Shown here: positions 33,028 to 43,290 of the stretch, in pieces
How the letters are laid out: every line of letters starts with the position of its first letter
Numbering within the stretch: the first letter of the stretch is position 1
From: Streptomyces triculaminicus
Lineage (GTDB): Bacteria > Actinomycetota > Actinomycetes > Streptomycetales > Streptomycetaceae
Length of the DNA stretch: 64,000 nt
Direction of reading: 5' to 3'
Assembly (NCBI RefSeq): GCF_017349075.1
Contig: NZ_JAFMOF010000001.1
Location: 248,001-312,000, forward strand
Position numbers and translations under genes: made by a program
The notes under the pieces: generated by a model
Told to the model about the DNA's origin: nothing
Seen by the model: the letters and a program-made list of their open reading frames with translations, nothing else
Database searches by the model: none

Positions 33028-33906
33028 TCACAGCAGCCCCACCGCCGTGTCGACCGCCCGGACCACGTCACCGTCGGCGGGGTACAGCAGCGCCCTTCCC
33101 ACCACCAGCCCCTGCACCGTGGGCAGCCGCAGCGCCGACCGCCACCGCTCGTAGGCGGCGTCCTGGTCGTCGCCCACGTCGCCGCCGAGCAGTACGGCGG
33201 GCAGCGTCGAGGCCTCCATCACCCGCGCCATGTCGCATGCGTCGTCGGTGACCGGCACCTTCAGCCAGGTGTAGGCGGACGTCGCGCCCAGGCCCGACGC
33301 GATGGCGAGGGACTTCGTGACCGCCTCCGCGCTCAGGTCGTTGCGCACACGGCCGTCGACCCGCCGGGAGAGGAAGGGCTCCACGAACACGGGCAGCCGG
33401 CGGGCCGCCATCTCGTCGATCGCGCGCGCGGCCGACTCCATCGTGGTGAGCGAACCGGGGTCGTCGTAGTCGATGCGCAGCAGGAGCTTGCCGGCGTCGA
33501 AGCCCCGCCGGACGATGTCGTCGGCGCGGGGCCCGGTGAAGCGGTCGTCCATCTCGAAGGACGCCCCGAAGAGGCCGCCGCGGTTCATGGAGCCCATGAC
33601 GACCTTGTTCTCCAGGGCGCCGAGCAGCAGCAGGTCGTCGAGGATGTCGGCGGTGGCGAGCACGCCGTCCACGCCGGGCCGCGAGAGGGCCAGGCACAGC
33701 CGTTCCAGCAGGTCGGACCGGTTGGCCATGGCCAGGTGCCGCCCGCCCACGTCGAGCGCGCCGCGCGCGGTGTGGTCGGCGGCGACGATCATCAGCCGGC
33801 CGCTGTCGCCGACGAGCGGGCGGCGCGCGCGCCGGGCGGCGGCCTCGGCCACGGCCTCGGGGTGGCGGCTGCGCACGCGCGGCAGGTCGGCGATACGGAT
33901 GCTCAC
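33028..33906 (-). CDS. Class I (DeoC/LacD-like) aldolase, probable IolJ function
   Basis: 292 residues from GTG 33906, overlapping iolC by 4 bp. TIM-barrel aldolase: RLMIVAADHTARGALDVGG at the N terminus and a candidate Schiff-base lysine in YTWLKVPV. Actinobacterial inositol operons commonly contain this protein, annotated as deoxyribose-phosphate aldolase, in place of the Bacillus IolJ. It is therefore the likely cleaver of 2-deoxy-5-keto-gluconate-6-phosphate into dihydroxyacetone phosphate and malonate semialdehyde, the product that MmsA then uses. Function is inferred from operon position. Confidence 0.8.
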   Translation of the reverse strand: MSIRIADLPRVRSRHPEAVAEAAARRARRPLVGDSGRLMIVAADHTARGALDVGGRHLAMANRSDLLERLCLALSRPGVDGVLATADILDDLLLLGALENKVVMGSMNRGGLFGASFEMDDRFTGPRADDIVRRGFDAGKLLLRIDYDDPGSLTTMESAARAIDEMAARRLPVFVEPFLSRRVDGRVRNDLSAEAVTKSLAIASGLGATSAYTWLKVPVTDDACDMARVMEASTLPAVLLGGDVGDDQDAAYERWRSALRLPTVQGLVVGRALLYPADGDVVRAVDTAVGLL

Positions 33907-34967
33907 GGGGAACCCTCATTCTCGGCGGAACGGTCCATCTCGACGGGCCGGCCCCTCTCGACGGACCGGTCCGTCTCTGCTGAACGGTCCCTTTCGGCCG
34001 GCCGGTCCCTCTCTGCGGACCGGTCCAGCAGGTCCGTGACCTCGTCGTGGGTCGGCATCGCGGCGGAGCAGGCCAGCCGGGAGGCGACGACGGCCCCGGC
34101 GGCGTTGGCGAACCGTACGGCCCGCTCCAGTTCCCACCCCGCGAGCAGCCCGTGGCACAGCGCGCCGCCGAACGCGTCGCCCGCGCCGAGCCCGTTGAGC
34201 ACCTCGACGCGCACCGGCGGAACCTCGGCGGTGGTGCCGTCGCGGTGGACGGCCAGCACGCCCCTCGGCCCCTGCTTGACGACGGCGAGCTCCACGCCGG
34301 CGGCCAGCAGCGCCCGCGCGGCGGCGTACGGCTCGCGCTCGCCGGTGGCGACCTCGCACTCGTCGACGTTGCCGACGGCCACGGTGGCGTGGGCCAGGGC
34401 GGCCGCGTACAGCGGGCGGGCGGCCGCGGCGCCGGCGTCGCCCCAGAACACCGGCCGCCAGTCCAGGTCGAAGACGGTCGTCCCACGCCCGCCCCGGGCC
34501 TCGAGCGCGGCCAGTGTGGCGGTGCGGCTGGGCTCCTCGCTCAGGCCCGTGCCGGTCATCCAGAAGACGCGGGCGGCCCGGACGGCGTCCAGGTCCAGTT
34601 CGTCGGTGTGGATCTCCAGGTCGGGCGCCTTGGGCCGGCGGTAGAAGTACAGCGGGAAGTCGTCCGGCGGGTGGATCTCGCAGAAGGTGAGGGGCGTGGG
34701 GTAGGCGGCCACCGGGGTCACCCAGCGGTCGTCCACGCCGAAGTCGCGCAGCGCGTCGTGGAGGTAGCCGCCGAAGGGGTCGTCGCCGGTGCGGCTGATC
34801 AGCGCGGTCCGGCGGCCCAGCCGGGCGGCGGCGACCGCCACGTTGGCCGCCGAGCCGCCCAGGAACCTCCCGAACGTCTCGACCCGCGCGAGCGGCACCC
34901 CGGTCTGGAGCGGATAGAGGTCCACCCCCAGCCGGCCCATGGTGATGAGTTCGTACGGACCGGTCAT
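33903..34967 (-). CDS. iolC: 5-dehydro-2-deoxygluconokinase (PfkB family) with repeated tail
   Basis: 354 residues. The PfkB ribokinase fold has GRFLGGSAANVAVAAARLG near residue 36 and the catalytic-base motif NGLGAGDAFGGAL near residue 269. It phosphorylates 2-deoxy-5-keto-gluconate at C6. It is the first gene of the minus-strand arm, behind a TTGACA-18-TAGACC promoter. The last about 40 residues are an unusual charged tail made of six hexapeptide repeats (DRSAER type) that is not part of the kinase fold. The stop overlaps the next GTG. Confidence 0.94.
   Translation of the reverse strand: MTGPYELITMGRLGVDLYPLQTGVPLARVETFGRFLGGSAANVAVAAARLGRRTALISRTGDDPFGGYLHDALRDFGVDDRWVTPVAAYPTPLTFCEIHPPDDFPLYFYRRPKAPDLEIHTDELDLDAVRAARVFWMTGTGLSEEPSRTATLAALEARGGRGTTVFDLDWRPVFWGDAGAAAARPLYAAALAHATVAVGNVDECEVATGEREPYAAARALLAAGVELAVVKQGPRGVLAVHRDGTTAEVPPVRVEVLNGLGAGDAFGGALCHGLLAGWELERAVRFANAAGAVVASRLACSAAMPTHDEVTDLLDRSAERDRPAERDRSAETDRSVERGRPVEMDRSAENEGSP
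33918..34025 (-). repeat. Six 18-bp repeats encoding a DRSAER-like tail of IolC
   Basis: Six consecutive 18-bp units encode D-R-S-A-E-R, D-R-P-A-E-R, D-R-S-A-E-T, D-R-S-V-E-R, G-R-P-V-E-M and D-R-S-A-E-N just before the iolC stop codon. Because units are multiples of three, copy number can change without loss of frame. Confidence 0.9.
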
Positions 34968-35010
34968 GGTCTTCCTCGTCCCCTCCGCGCGGCGGCTCGC
35001 TCCGGGCTCA

Positions 35011-35040
35011 GGTCTAGCGGGGGGCGGACGACCCTGTCAA
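35011..35040 (-). promoter_or_regulatory. Promoter of the iolC arm
   Basis: On the minus strand TTGACA (35040-35035) and TAGACC (35016-35011) are separated by 18 bp, a near-consensus housekeeping promoter 43 bp upstream of the iolC ATG. Confidence 0.75.
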
Positions 35041-35046
35041 GCATTT

Positions 35047-35103
35047 GTCCTTACATAAGGACGTCATCGAGCCGCTATTGACGTTACGTCCTTATGTCCG
35101 GAC
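35047..35103. promoter_or_regulatory. Paired GTCCTTA-type operators between the inositol arms
   Basis: GTCCTTACATAAGGAC (35047-35062) is a palindrome with 7-bp perfect arms. GTCCTTATGTCCGGAC (35088-35103) is a second, partly degenerate copy; centres are 41 bp apart, about four helical turns. TTGACG (35078-35083) and TTGACA (35110-35115) flank the second copy and are candidate -35 elements for the plus arm. The short tight palindrome fits a GntR-type repressor. No such repressor gene is in the window. Confidence 0.75.
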
Positions 35104-35195
35104 GAAATCTTGACACTCTTCCGCACAGCCATGAAGCTACGGGCATCCTTAAGCCTTCACCGGTCAACGCCGACCGGCGAGAGGAGAGCCGCCGC

Positions 35196-36125
35196 ATGGA
35201 CTCCACCGCCACGCCTTCGCCCCCTCCCCCCGCCCTGGACCGGATCCGCGTCGGATCCGCCCCCGACTCCTGGGGCGTCTGGTTCGCCGACGACCCGGCG
35301 CAGGTGCCCTGGCGGCGCTTCCTGGACGAGGTCTCCGAGGCCGGCTACGCGTGGATCGAGCTGGGCCCCTACGGCTATCTGCCCACCGACCCCGATCTGC
35401 TGCTGGAGGAGACCGGCAGCAGGGGTCTGCGCGTCAGCGCCGGCACGGTCTTCACCGCCCTGCACCGCGGCCCGGCCGTCTGGGAGGAGACCTGGGAGCA
35501 GGTCTCCCGGGTCGCGGGCCTCGCCCGCGCCACGGGGGCCGGCCACCTCGTCGTCATCCCCTCCTTCTGGCGCGACGACAGGACGGCCGAGGTGATCGAG
35601 AGTCACGAGCTGACCGCCGAACAGTGGCGCCACCTGGCCTCCGGCATGGAACGCCTGGCGCGCGAGGTCCTCGACGTGTACGGGATGACCATCGCCGTCC
35701 ACCCGCACGCGGACACCCACATCGACACCGAGGCGCACGTCGAGCGGTTCCTCGACGCCACCGACCCCGCGCTGGTCCACCTGTGCCTGGACACCGGGCA
35801 CTACGCCTACTGCGGCGGCGACAGCGTCAAGCTCATCAAGACCTACGGCGAGCGGATCGGCTACCTCCACCTCAAGCAGGTGGACCCGGCCGTCCTCGCG
35901 GGCGTCGTGGAGCGGGGCACGCCCTTCGGCCCGGCCGTGGCGCAGGGCGTGATGTGCGAACCGCCGACGGGCGTCCCCGCGCTGGAGCCCGTCCTGACCG
36001 CGGCGCAGGGCCTGGGCGTCGACCTCTTCGCCATCGTCGAGCAGGACATGTACCCCTGCCCGCCCGGCAAGCCCCTGCCCATCGCCCGGCGCACCCGCGC
36101 CTTCCTGCGCTCCTGCGGCGCCTAG
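35196..36125 (+). CDS. IolE-like inosose dehydratase (TIM-barrel isomerase/epimerase)
   Basis: 309 residues from ATG 35196 (GGAG RBS). An AP-endonuclease-2-type TIM barrel with APDSWGVWFADDP and AGYAWIELGPYGYLPTDP, both characteristic of 2-keto-myo-inositol dehydratases, and metal ligands in AVHPHADTHID, LCLDTGHYAYCGGD and LHLKQVD. It would dehydrate 2-keto-inositol to the trione/dione that IolD hydrolyses. It is first gene of the plus arm, followed by two dehydrogenases. IolH-like isomerase activity is an alternative. Confidence 0.82.
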   Translation: MDSTATPSPPPPALDRIRVGSAPDSWGVWFADDPAQVPWRRFLDEVSEAGYAWIELGPYGYLPTDPDLLLEETGSRGLRVSAGTVFTALHRGPAVWEETWEQVSRVAGLARATGAGHLVVIPSFWRDDRTAEVIESHELTAEQWRHLASGMERLAREVLDVYGMTIAVHPHADTHIDTEAHVERFLDATDPALVHLCLDTGHYAYCGGDSVKLIKTYGERIGYLHLKQVDPAVLAGVVERGTPFGPAVAQGVMCEPPTGVPALEPVLTAAQGLGVDLFAIVEQDMYPCPPGKPLPIARRTRAFLRSCGA

Positions 36126-36173
36126 GGCGCCGCCCCACCAGCTCCGAGGCCCCCCAGCTTTGAGGAACGTGCA

Positions 36174-37196
36174 ATGACGCGAGACGGAACACTCGGCGTG
36201 GCCGTGATCGGCACCGGCAGGATGGGCTCGGACCACGTCCGGCGCATCGACGAGGTCATCAGCGGGGCCCGGGTGGCGGCCGTCGTCGACATCGACGGCG
36301 AGCGCGCCGGGGCCGTGGCCGCCTCCGTGCCGGGCTGCGCCGCCTACACCGACCCGGCCGCCGCGATGGCGGACGACGCCGTGGACGCCGTCCTCGTCGC
36401 CTCCCCCGGCCCGGCCCACGAGGCGGCGCTGCTGGAGGCGTTCGCCCGCGACCTGCCCGTGCTGTGCGAGAAGCCGCTCACCCCGGACGCCGCGTCCGCG
36501 CTGCGGGTGATGGAGGCGGAGGTCCGGCTGGGGCACCGGCGGGCGCAGGTGGGCTTCATGCGCCGCTACGACGCCGAGTTCCAACAGCTCAAGGCGCTGC
36601 TGGACTCCGGCGCGTTCGGACGGACGCTGATGCTGCACTGCACCCACCGCAACGCCGCCACCCCGCCCGGCTTCACCGGCCCGATGACGATCAACGACTC
36701 GGTCGTCCACGAGATCGACGTGGCGCGCTGGCTGCTGGGCCAGGAGATCACCCACGTCACCGTGCTGCGCCCCGCCTCCTCGTCCGCCGCGCCCGGGGGG
36801 CTGAGCGACCCCCAGCTCGTGCTGTTCGAGACCGCGGAGGGCGCGGTCGTCGACGTCGAGGTCTTCCTCAACTGCGGCTTCGGCTACCAGGTGCGCTGCG
36901 AGGCGGTCGGCGAACACGGCACGGCCCGGGCCGGCGACGCCCACGGCCTCTACGTCAACACCGCCGGCCGGTGGGGCGGGGAGATCGCCCCGGACTACGT
37001 GGTGCGCTTCCGCGCCGCCTACGACCGTGAGGTGCAGGCCTGGGTGGACGCCACCCGGCGCGGCGAGACCACGGGCCCCGGCGTCTGGGACGGCTACGCG
37101 GCCGCCGCCGTCTGCGAGGCCGGGGTACGGGCCCAGGCCACCGGCGAACGCACGCCCGTCACGCTCGTGCCGCGCCCGGCCCTCTACGGAGGATGA
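36174..37196 (+). CDS. iolG: Inositol 2-dehydrogenase (Gfo/Idh/MocA family)
   Basis: 340 residues. N-terminal Rossmann GTGRMGSDH, the EKP motif ([10 protein letters not shown]) with catalytic-region lysine, and the active-site [11 protein letters not shown] segment with His/Asp are typical of IolG. It oxidises myo-inositol to 2-keto-myo-inositol with NAD. It follows the IolE-like gene by 48 bp and overlaps the next dehydrogenase start (ATGA). Confidence 0.88.
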   Translation: MTRDGTLGVAVIGTGRMGSDHVRRIDEVISGARVAAVVDIDGERAGAVAASVPGCAAYTDPAAAMADDAVDAVLVASPGPAHEAALLEAFARDLPVLCEKPLTPDAASALRVMEAEVRLGHRRAQVGFMRRYDAEFQQLKALLDSGAFGRTLMLHCTHRNAATPPGFTGPMTINDSVVHEIDVARWLLGQEITHVTVLRPASSSAAPGGLSDPQLVLFETAEGAVVDVEVFLNCGFGYQVRCEAVGEHGTARAGDAHGLYVNTAGRWGGEIAPDYVVRFRAAYDREVQAWVDATRRGETTGPGVWDGYAAAAVCEAGVRAQATGERTPVTLVPRPALYGG

Positions 37197-38218
37197 GCAC
37201 CGTGAACCACGGCGGACTGCGGATCGGGCTGCTCGGCGCGGGGCGCATCGGCACCTTCCACGCCGCCGCGCTGGCGGGCACCGACGGCGTCGCCGAGCTG
37301 GTGGTCGCCGACGCCGACCCGGCGCGGGCGGCGGCGCTGGCGCGCGCCGTCGGCGCGCACGCGGCCCGCACGGTGGGCGAAGTCCTCAACCGGCGCGGCG
37401 TGGACGCGGTCGTGATCGCCGCCACGACCACCGCGCACGGCGACCTGATCACCCGCGCGGCCCGGGCCGGGTTGCCCGCGTTCTGCGAGAAGCCCGTCGC
37501 CTTGGACCTGGCCGGCACGGTCACCGCGCTGCGCGAGGTGGAGGCGGCGGGCACCCTGCTGCAGATCGGCTTCCAGCGCCGCTTCGACGCCGGCTTCCTG
37601 GCGGCCCGGGAGGCGCTGCGCTCGGGGGCGCTGGGGCGGGTGCACACCATCCGCTGCGTCACCTCCGACGCCGCGCCGCCCCCGCCGGAGTTCCTGCCGC
37701 ACTCCGGCGGGCTGATCCGGGACTGCATGGTCCACGACTTCGACGCGGTGCGCTGGCTGACCGGGCGCGAGGTGGTGGAGGTGTACGCGCGCGGCTCGGA
37801 CGCCGGTGCCGCCTTCTTCCGCGAGGCCGGCGACGTGGACACCGCCGCGGCGCTGCTCACGCTGGACGACGGCACGCTGGTGACGGCGACGGCCACCCGG
37901 TACAACGGCGCCGGGTACGACGTGCGCACGGAGCTGTCCGGGGAGCGCGACCAGTGGGTGGTGGGGCTGTCCGGGCGCGCGCCGCTGACCTCGGCCGAGC
38001 CGGACGGGCCCGGGGCGCCCGCGCGGCCCTGGCGGGGCTTCCTGGAGCGGTTCGAGGGCGCGTACCGGGCCGAGCTCGCGGCGTTCGTACGGGCGGTACG
38101 GGACGGCTCCGCGAGCCCCTGCCCCGGGGCGGAGGGGCTGCGCGCCCTGCACATCGCCGAGGCCTGCGAGGTCTCACGGCGCGAGCGGCGTCCGGTGCGG
38201 CTCGCGGACGTGGGCTGA
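37193..38218 (+). CDS. Second Gfo/Idh/MocA dehydrogenase of the inositol locus
   Basis: 341 residues from ATG 37193, overlapping iolG by 4 bp. Rossmann [16 protein letters not shown] motif [10 protein letters not shown], and [12 protein letters not shown] with an Asp in place of the Glu seen in IolG. It is probably specific for another inositol isomer (scyllo or D-chiro), as paralogous dehydrogenases often are in inositol loci. The 252 bp downstream contain GC-rich hairpins (for example near 38240-38270) and no gene. Confidence 0.82.
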   Translation: MSTVNHGGLRIGLLGAGRIGTFHAAALAGTDGVAELVVADADPARAAALARAVGAHAARTVGEVLNRRGVDAVVIAATTTAHGDLITRAARAGLPAFCEKPVALDLAGTVTALREVEAAGTLLQIGFQRRFDAGFLAAREALRSGALGRVHTIRCVTSDAAPPPPEFLPHSGGLIRDCMVHDFDAVRWLTGREVVEVYARGSDAGAAFFREAGDVDTAAALLTLDDGTLVTATATRYNGAGYDVRTELSGERDQWVVGLSGRAPLTSAEPDGPGAPARPWRGFLERFEGAYRAELAAFVRAVRDGSASPCPGAEGLRALHIAEACEVSRRERRPVRLADVG

Positions 38219-38470
38219 CGGGAGCCGGGGCCGCCTGGGCGGCGACCCGCCGGGCCGGCGGGGGCCCGCGGAAGGACGGCTGTTACGGAGTCACCTTCTT
38301 GTTACGAGCGTCACATCCGCGCGAGCCTTCCGTCACAGGAGCCGGACAACGGCTCCGCCTGATCACTCTGCGTCGTTCTCCGGGGGCAGGCTGACGATCA
38401 CCAAGGCCGCGTCGCAGTTCCCCCCACGGACCCCCCTCCGTGACTGCGGCGCAGCGGAGAGGCGCGAGAG

Positions 38471-38674
38471 ATGACCGACCGTCGACTCTGGTCCTACAAG
38501 GAAATCGCGGCGCACATCGGTGTGCAGACCGACACCGTGCGGTCCTACCGCAAGCACGGACTGCTGCCCTCCCCGGACCTCAGCGAGGGCGGGAAGCCGT
38601 ACTGGTTCGCCGACACCATCCGCAGCTGGGTCGCCTCCCGGCCCGGCAACCGCAACCGCCGCCCGAGATCCTGA
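38471..38674 (+). CDS. Small MerR/excisionase-like HTH protein
   Basis: 67 residues. It is nearly all a winged HTH: WSYKEIAAHIGVQTDTVRSYRKHGLLP followed by a short wing (KPYWFADTIRSWVASRPG). Single-domain proteins of this size are common and conserved in Streptomyces; targets are unknown. It is not attached to an integrase or phage gene, so an excisionase role is not supported. Confidence 0.75.
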   Translation: MTDRRLWSYKEIAAHIGVQTDTVRSYRKHGLLPSPDLSEGGKPYWFADTIRSWVASRPGNRNRRPRS

Positions 38675-38702
38675 CGCCCGCGGCGCATTTCCCCCTCACC
38701 CC

Positions 38703-38731
38703 TACCCCCCGGGAATACCCCCGGGGGGTAG
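38703..38731 (+). promoter_or_regulatory. CsoR-type copper-responsive operator
   Basis: TACCCCCGGGGGGTA (38716-38730) is the G/C-tract pseudo-palindrome bound by CsoR repressors, and a further TACCCCCC at 38703-38710 also pairs with GGGGGGTA. It lies about 50 bp upstream of the copZ ATG, so copper-induced derepression is expected. Confidence 0.8.
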
Positions 38732-38782
38732 TCTGGTACCGCCGTCGTACGGCACACGAATCTTCCCTACCGAGGAGTCCAC

Positions 38783-38995
38783 ATGACCACCACCGTCTAC
38801 AAGGTGACCGGCATGACCTGTGGCCACTGCGAGTCCGCCGTGACCGGCGAGCTCTCCACGATCGCCGGCGTCACCTCGGTCCAGGCCGTGGCGGCCACGG
38901 GCCTGGTCACCGTCACCGCCGGCGCCGACCTGGACGACGAGGCGGTCCGCGCGGCCGTGGACGAGGCGGGCTACGAGCTCGTCGGCCGCGCCTGA
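38783..38995 (+). CDS. copZ: Copper chaperone (heavy-metal-associated domain protein)
   Basis: 70 residues, one HMA ferredoxin-like fold with the copper-binding motif GMTCGHC (residues 10-16). It delivers Cu(I) to a P-type ATPase or buffers it. A CsoR-like box precedes it. In most Streptomyces copZ is followed by copA; here the next gene is the convergent citrate synthase, so no exporter accompanies it. Confidence 0.93.
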   Translation: MTTTVYKVTGMTCGHCESAVTGELSTIAGVTSVQAVAATGLVTVTAGADLDDEAVRAAVDEAGYELVGRA

Positions 38996-39040
38996 CGTCC
39001 CCGACGCCCCTGACGTCCCGTTTTCTCCTGGAGACCTAGA

Positions 39041-39295
39041 TCACAGCGATTGGCAGGTAACCATCGTGGGGGGACATTGGTCTAACCAGGCAGTGCTGGA
39101 TCGTCTTGGGGGACGGACCGGCTACGCGTGGCCGGGACACGTACCCGGGGAGCTTTGAGCGGCCCTCCCGTACGTACGCGTCCCGGCAGATCGCGTCCGT
39201 CGGCTCCCGGCCGGGTCCCGTGGGGGGAATCCGCGCCGGGACAGAAAAGCGCCTCGCTCCGACCCGTGGGGGGATCGGAGACGGGGCGCTTTTCG
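39041..39295 (+). ncRNA. Candidate structured RNA with repeated G6A loops upstream of a strong terminator
   Basis: There is no gene between copZ and citrate synthase (450 bp), but the plus strand is highly structured. The motif TGGGGGGA occurs at 39067-39074, 39221-39228 and 39267-39274, with a 5-G version at 39107-39113. The last lies in the loop of a terminator-like hairpin (AGCGCC...CTCCGA / TCGGAG...GGCGCT) that ends in TTTT at about 39290. From memory, a small RNA named after the citrate synthase locus has been reported in S. coelicolor, but I cannot confirm that it is the same element. A long 5' leader is excluded because the flanking genes both point inward. Confidence 0.5.
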
Positions 39296-39372
39296 CATGC
39301 CGGGCTTCCTGCGGGTTTCGCATGCCCGGGCCCCGCCGCGGGCCGAAAACGCACTGCAGGCCGAAAACGCGA

Positions 39373-39408
39373 GGGCGCCCCGCACCGCCGGAGCGGTGCG
39401 GGGCGCCC
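39373..39408 (-). terminator. Terminator of the citrate synthase gene
   Basis: A perfect 16-bp stem (39373-39388 with 39393-39408) and a 4-nt loop lie 40 bp after the citrate synthase stop; TTTT follows shortly on the minus strand within CGCGTTTTCGG. Confidence 0.88.
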
Positions 39409-39447
39409 AGGGGCCCGCGGGACGCGGACCCCAGTGCCGTACGGGGG

Positions 39448-40737
<1,290 letters not shown>

Positions 40738-40840
40738 GTCATCCCTCACCGACGTTGTGCCTCTTCTTCGAGGTGCCCTGACTACCCCTACCTTCCCCCA
40801 TTTGGACGATGTACGTGCACTCGGGGTCGGCCATAGGGCC

Positions 40841-40863
40841 TAAAGGCGGCACTCAGTGCCGCC
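40841..40863 (-). terminator. Terminator of recD2
   Basis: On the minus strand the perfect 8-bp stem GGCGGCAC/GTGCCGCC (40863-40845) with a 3-nt loop is followed by TTT. It lies 44 bp after the recD2 stop codon. Confidence 0.8.
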
Positions 40864-40906
40864 CAGCCTGCCCATCCTGCCCCCTTCGCCCGCATTGGTA
40901 AACCGC

Positions 40907-43147
40907 TCAGAGACGAATGCCACCTCCGTCACGTCTTCCGCCGCTCCCCGTGAGCCGGTAATCGAGCCCTGTGAAGCGCCTGCCCGCGGACACCGTGCGC
41001 ACCGCCTGCCCCAGTGCACGCCGGGAACCCACCAGCACCACGAGCCGCTTGGCCCTGGTGACCGCCGTATACAGCAGATTGCGCTGCAGCATCATCCAGG
41101 CCCCCGTGGTGACAGGGATCACCACGGCCGGGTACTCGCTGCCCTGCGAGCGGTGGATGGTGACCGCGTAGGCGTGCGCGAGCTCGTCGAGCTCGTCGAA
41201 GTCGTAGCCGACCTCCTCGTCCTCGTCCGTACGCACGGTCAGACGCTGCTCGACGGCGTCCAGCGCGGTGACCACGCCCACCGTGCCGTTGAAGACTCCG
41301 TTCTGCCCCTTTTCGTAGTTGTTGCGAATCTGGGTGACCTTGTCGCCCACCCGGAAGACCCGGCCGCCGAAGCGCCGCTCAGGAAGGTCGGGGCGGGCGG
41401 GCGTAATGGCCTGCTGAAGCAGTCCGTTGAGCGTCCCGGCGCCCGCGGGGCCGCGGTGCATGGGAGCCAGCACCTGGATGTCGCGGCGCGGGTCGAGGCC
41501 GAACCGGGCGGGGACGCGCCGCGCCGCCACGTCCACGGTGAGCCGGCCCGCCTCCTCGGTGTCCTCCTCGACGAAGAAGAAGAAATCCTGCATCCCCTGA
41601 GTGATGGGGTGCGTCCCGGAGTTGATGCGGTGTGCATTGGTGACCACCCCGGACTGCTGGGCCTGCCGGAAGATCCGGGTGAGCCGGACCGCCGGGACCG
41701 GCCCGCCGTCGGCGAGCAGGTCGCGCAGCACCTCGCCGGCCCCCACCGACGGCAGCTGGTCCACGTCCCCGACGAGCAGCAGGTGCGCTCCCGGAGGCAC
41801 GGCCTTGACGAGCTTGTTCGCCAGCAACAGGTCCAGCATCGACGCCTCGTCGACCACCACCAGGTCGGCGTCCAGCGGCCGCTCGCGGTCGTAGGCGGCG
41901 TCGCCGCCCGGCTTGAGCTCCAGCAGCCGGTGGACGGTGGAGGCCTCGGCGCCCGTCAGCTCGGAGAGCCGCTTGGCCGCCCGCCCGGTGGGCGCGGCCA
42001 GCACCACCTTGGCCTTCTTGGCCCGGGCCAGCTCCACCACGGACCGCACGGTGAAGGACTTGCCGCAGCCCGGCCCGCCGGTGAGGACCGCGACCCTGCT
42101 GGTCAGCGCGAGTCTGACCGCCTGCTGCTGCTCGGCCGCCAGCTCCGCGCCCGTACGCCCCGCGAGCCAGGTCAGGGCCTTGTCCCAGTCGACGTCCTGA
42201 AACGCCGCCAGGCGGTCCTCCTCGGTGCGCAGCAGTCGCGCCAGCTGCCCGGCCAGGGAGAGCTCCGCGCGGTGGAAGGGCACCAGATAGACGGCCGTGA
42301 CCGGCTCGCCGCCGTCGGGGCCGGGAACGCTCTCGCGCACGACCCCCTCCTCGTCCGCGGCGAGTTCGCCGAGGCAGTCGATGACCAGGCCGGTGTCCAC
42401 CTGGAGGAGCTTCACGGCGTCCGCGATGAGCTGCTCCTCGGGCAGGAAGCAGTGCCCCTGGTCGGCGGACTGCGACAGGGCGTACTGCAGGCCCGCCTTG
42501 ACCCGGTCGGGGCTGTCGTGCGGGATGCCGACGGACTGGGCGATCCGGTCGGCGGTGAGGAAGCCGATGCCCCAGACGTCGGCGGCGAGGCGGTAGGGCT
42601 GGTTGCGGACGACGGAGATCGAGGCGTCGCCGTACTTCTTGTAGATCCGTACGGCGATGGAGGTGGAGACGCCGACGCCCTGCAGGAAGACCATGACCTC
42701 CTTGATGGCCTTCTGTTCCTCCCAGGCGGCGCCGATCGAGCGGGTGCGCTTGGGGCCGAGCCCGGGGACCTCGATCAGGCGGGCGGGCTCGCTCTCGATG
42801 ACGTCGAGGGTGTCCGTGCCGAAGTGGCTGACGATGCGGTCGGCGATGCGCGGGCCGATGCCCTTGATCAGGCCCGAGCCCAGATAGCGGCGGATGCCCT
42901 GGATCGTGGCGGGCAGGACCGTCGTGTAGTTCTCCACGGTGAACTGCCTGCCGTACTGCGGGTGGGATCCCCAACGCCCCTCCAGGCGCAGCGACTCGCC
43001 GGGCTGCGCGCCGAGCAGCGCGCCGACCACCGTGAGGAGGTCGCCGCCGCCGCGCCCGGTGTCGACGCGCGCGACCGTATAGCCGCTCTCCTCGTTGGCG
43101 TAGGTGATCCGCTCGAGAACCCCTTCGACCACAGCCAGTTGCACCAT
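40907..43147 (-). CDS. recD2: RecD2-type SF1B DNA helicase
   Basis: 746 residues from ATG 43147. The N-terminal OB-like and helix-hairpin-helix regions (about 1-210: GLIKGIGPRIADRIV, EVPGLGPKRTRSI) are the RecD2-specific extension absent from RecD of RecBCD. The helicase core has Walker A GGPGCGKSFT, DEASM Walker B, GDVDQLPSVGAG, RIFRQ, and the C-terminal VTIHRSQGSEYPAVV and YTAVTRAK motifs. RecD2 is a 5'-3' helicase implicated in replication-fork and mismatch-repair processes. It stands alone between citrate synthase and a sugar module. Confidence 0.95.
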   Translation of the reverse strand: MVQLAVVEGVLERITYANEESGYTVARVDTGRGGGDLLTVVGALLGAQPGESLRLEGRWGSHPQYGRQFTVENYTTVLPATIQGIRRYLGSGLIKGIGPRIADRIVSHFGTDTLDVIESEPARLIEVPGLGPKRTRSIGAAWEEQKAIKEVMVFLQGVGVSTSIAVRIYKKYGDASISVVRNQPYRLAADVWGIGFLTADRIAQSVGIPHDSPDRVKAGLQYALSQSADQGHCFLPEEQLIADAVKLLQVDTGLVIDCLGELAADEEGVVRESVPGPDGGEPVTAVYLVPFHRAELSLAGQLARLLRTEEDRLAAFQDVDWDKALTWLAGRTGAELAAEQQQAVRLALTSRVAVLTGGPGCGKSFTVRSVVELARAKKAKVVLAAPTGRAAKRLSELTGAEASTVHRLLELKPGGDAAYDRERPLDADLVVVDEASMLDLLLANKLVKAVPPGAHLLLVGDVDQLPSVGAGEVLRDLLADGGPVPAVRLTRIFRQAQQSGVVTNAHRINSGTHPITQGMQDFFFFVEEDTEEAGRLTVDVAARRVPARFGLDPRRDIQVLAPMHRGPAGAGTLNGLLQQAITPARPDLPERRFGGRVFRVGDKVTQIRNNYEKGQNGVFNGTVGVVTALDAVEQRLTVRTDEDEEVGYDFDELDELAHAYAVTIHRSQGSEYPAVVIPVTTGAWMMLQRNLLYTAVTRAKRLVVLVGSRRALGQAVRTVSAGRRFTGLDYRLTGSGGRRDGGGIRL

Positions 43148-43259
43148 GCCCCGACGGTACCGCCGGGGTCCGACAGTCGTTCGGGCCTGTGGATAGCCGT
43201 GGTTCCGGTTTGGGGCGAGAGGAGCCGGCGAGCGGGTCCGGGGCGGGGCCGGAACGATT

Positions 43260-43290
43260 CGAGGGGCCCGGTCTGCGACCGAGCCCCTCG
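43260..43290. terminator. Hairpin in the gap between recD2 and the sugar module
   Basis: CGAGGGGC (43260-43267) and GCCCCTCG (43283-43290) pair perfectly, with GGT/ACC inside. It lies in the 288-bp gap between the recD2 start and the isomerase stop; it has no T-run and could serve either as a terminator for the minus-strand sugar operon or as an attenuator for recD2. Confidence 0.4.

Noticed and set aside
39036..39323. Small minus-strand open frame (95 codons) in the copZ-citrate synthase gap
   Set aside because: It spans the terminator hairpin and G-rich loops and has no RBS or conserved-looking segment.
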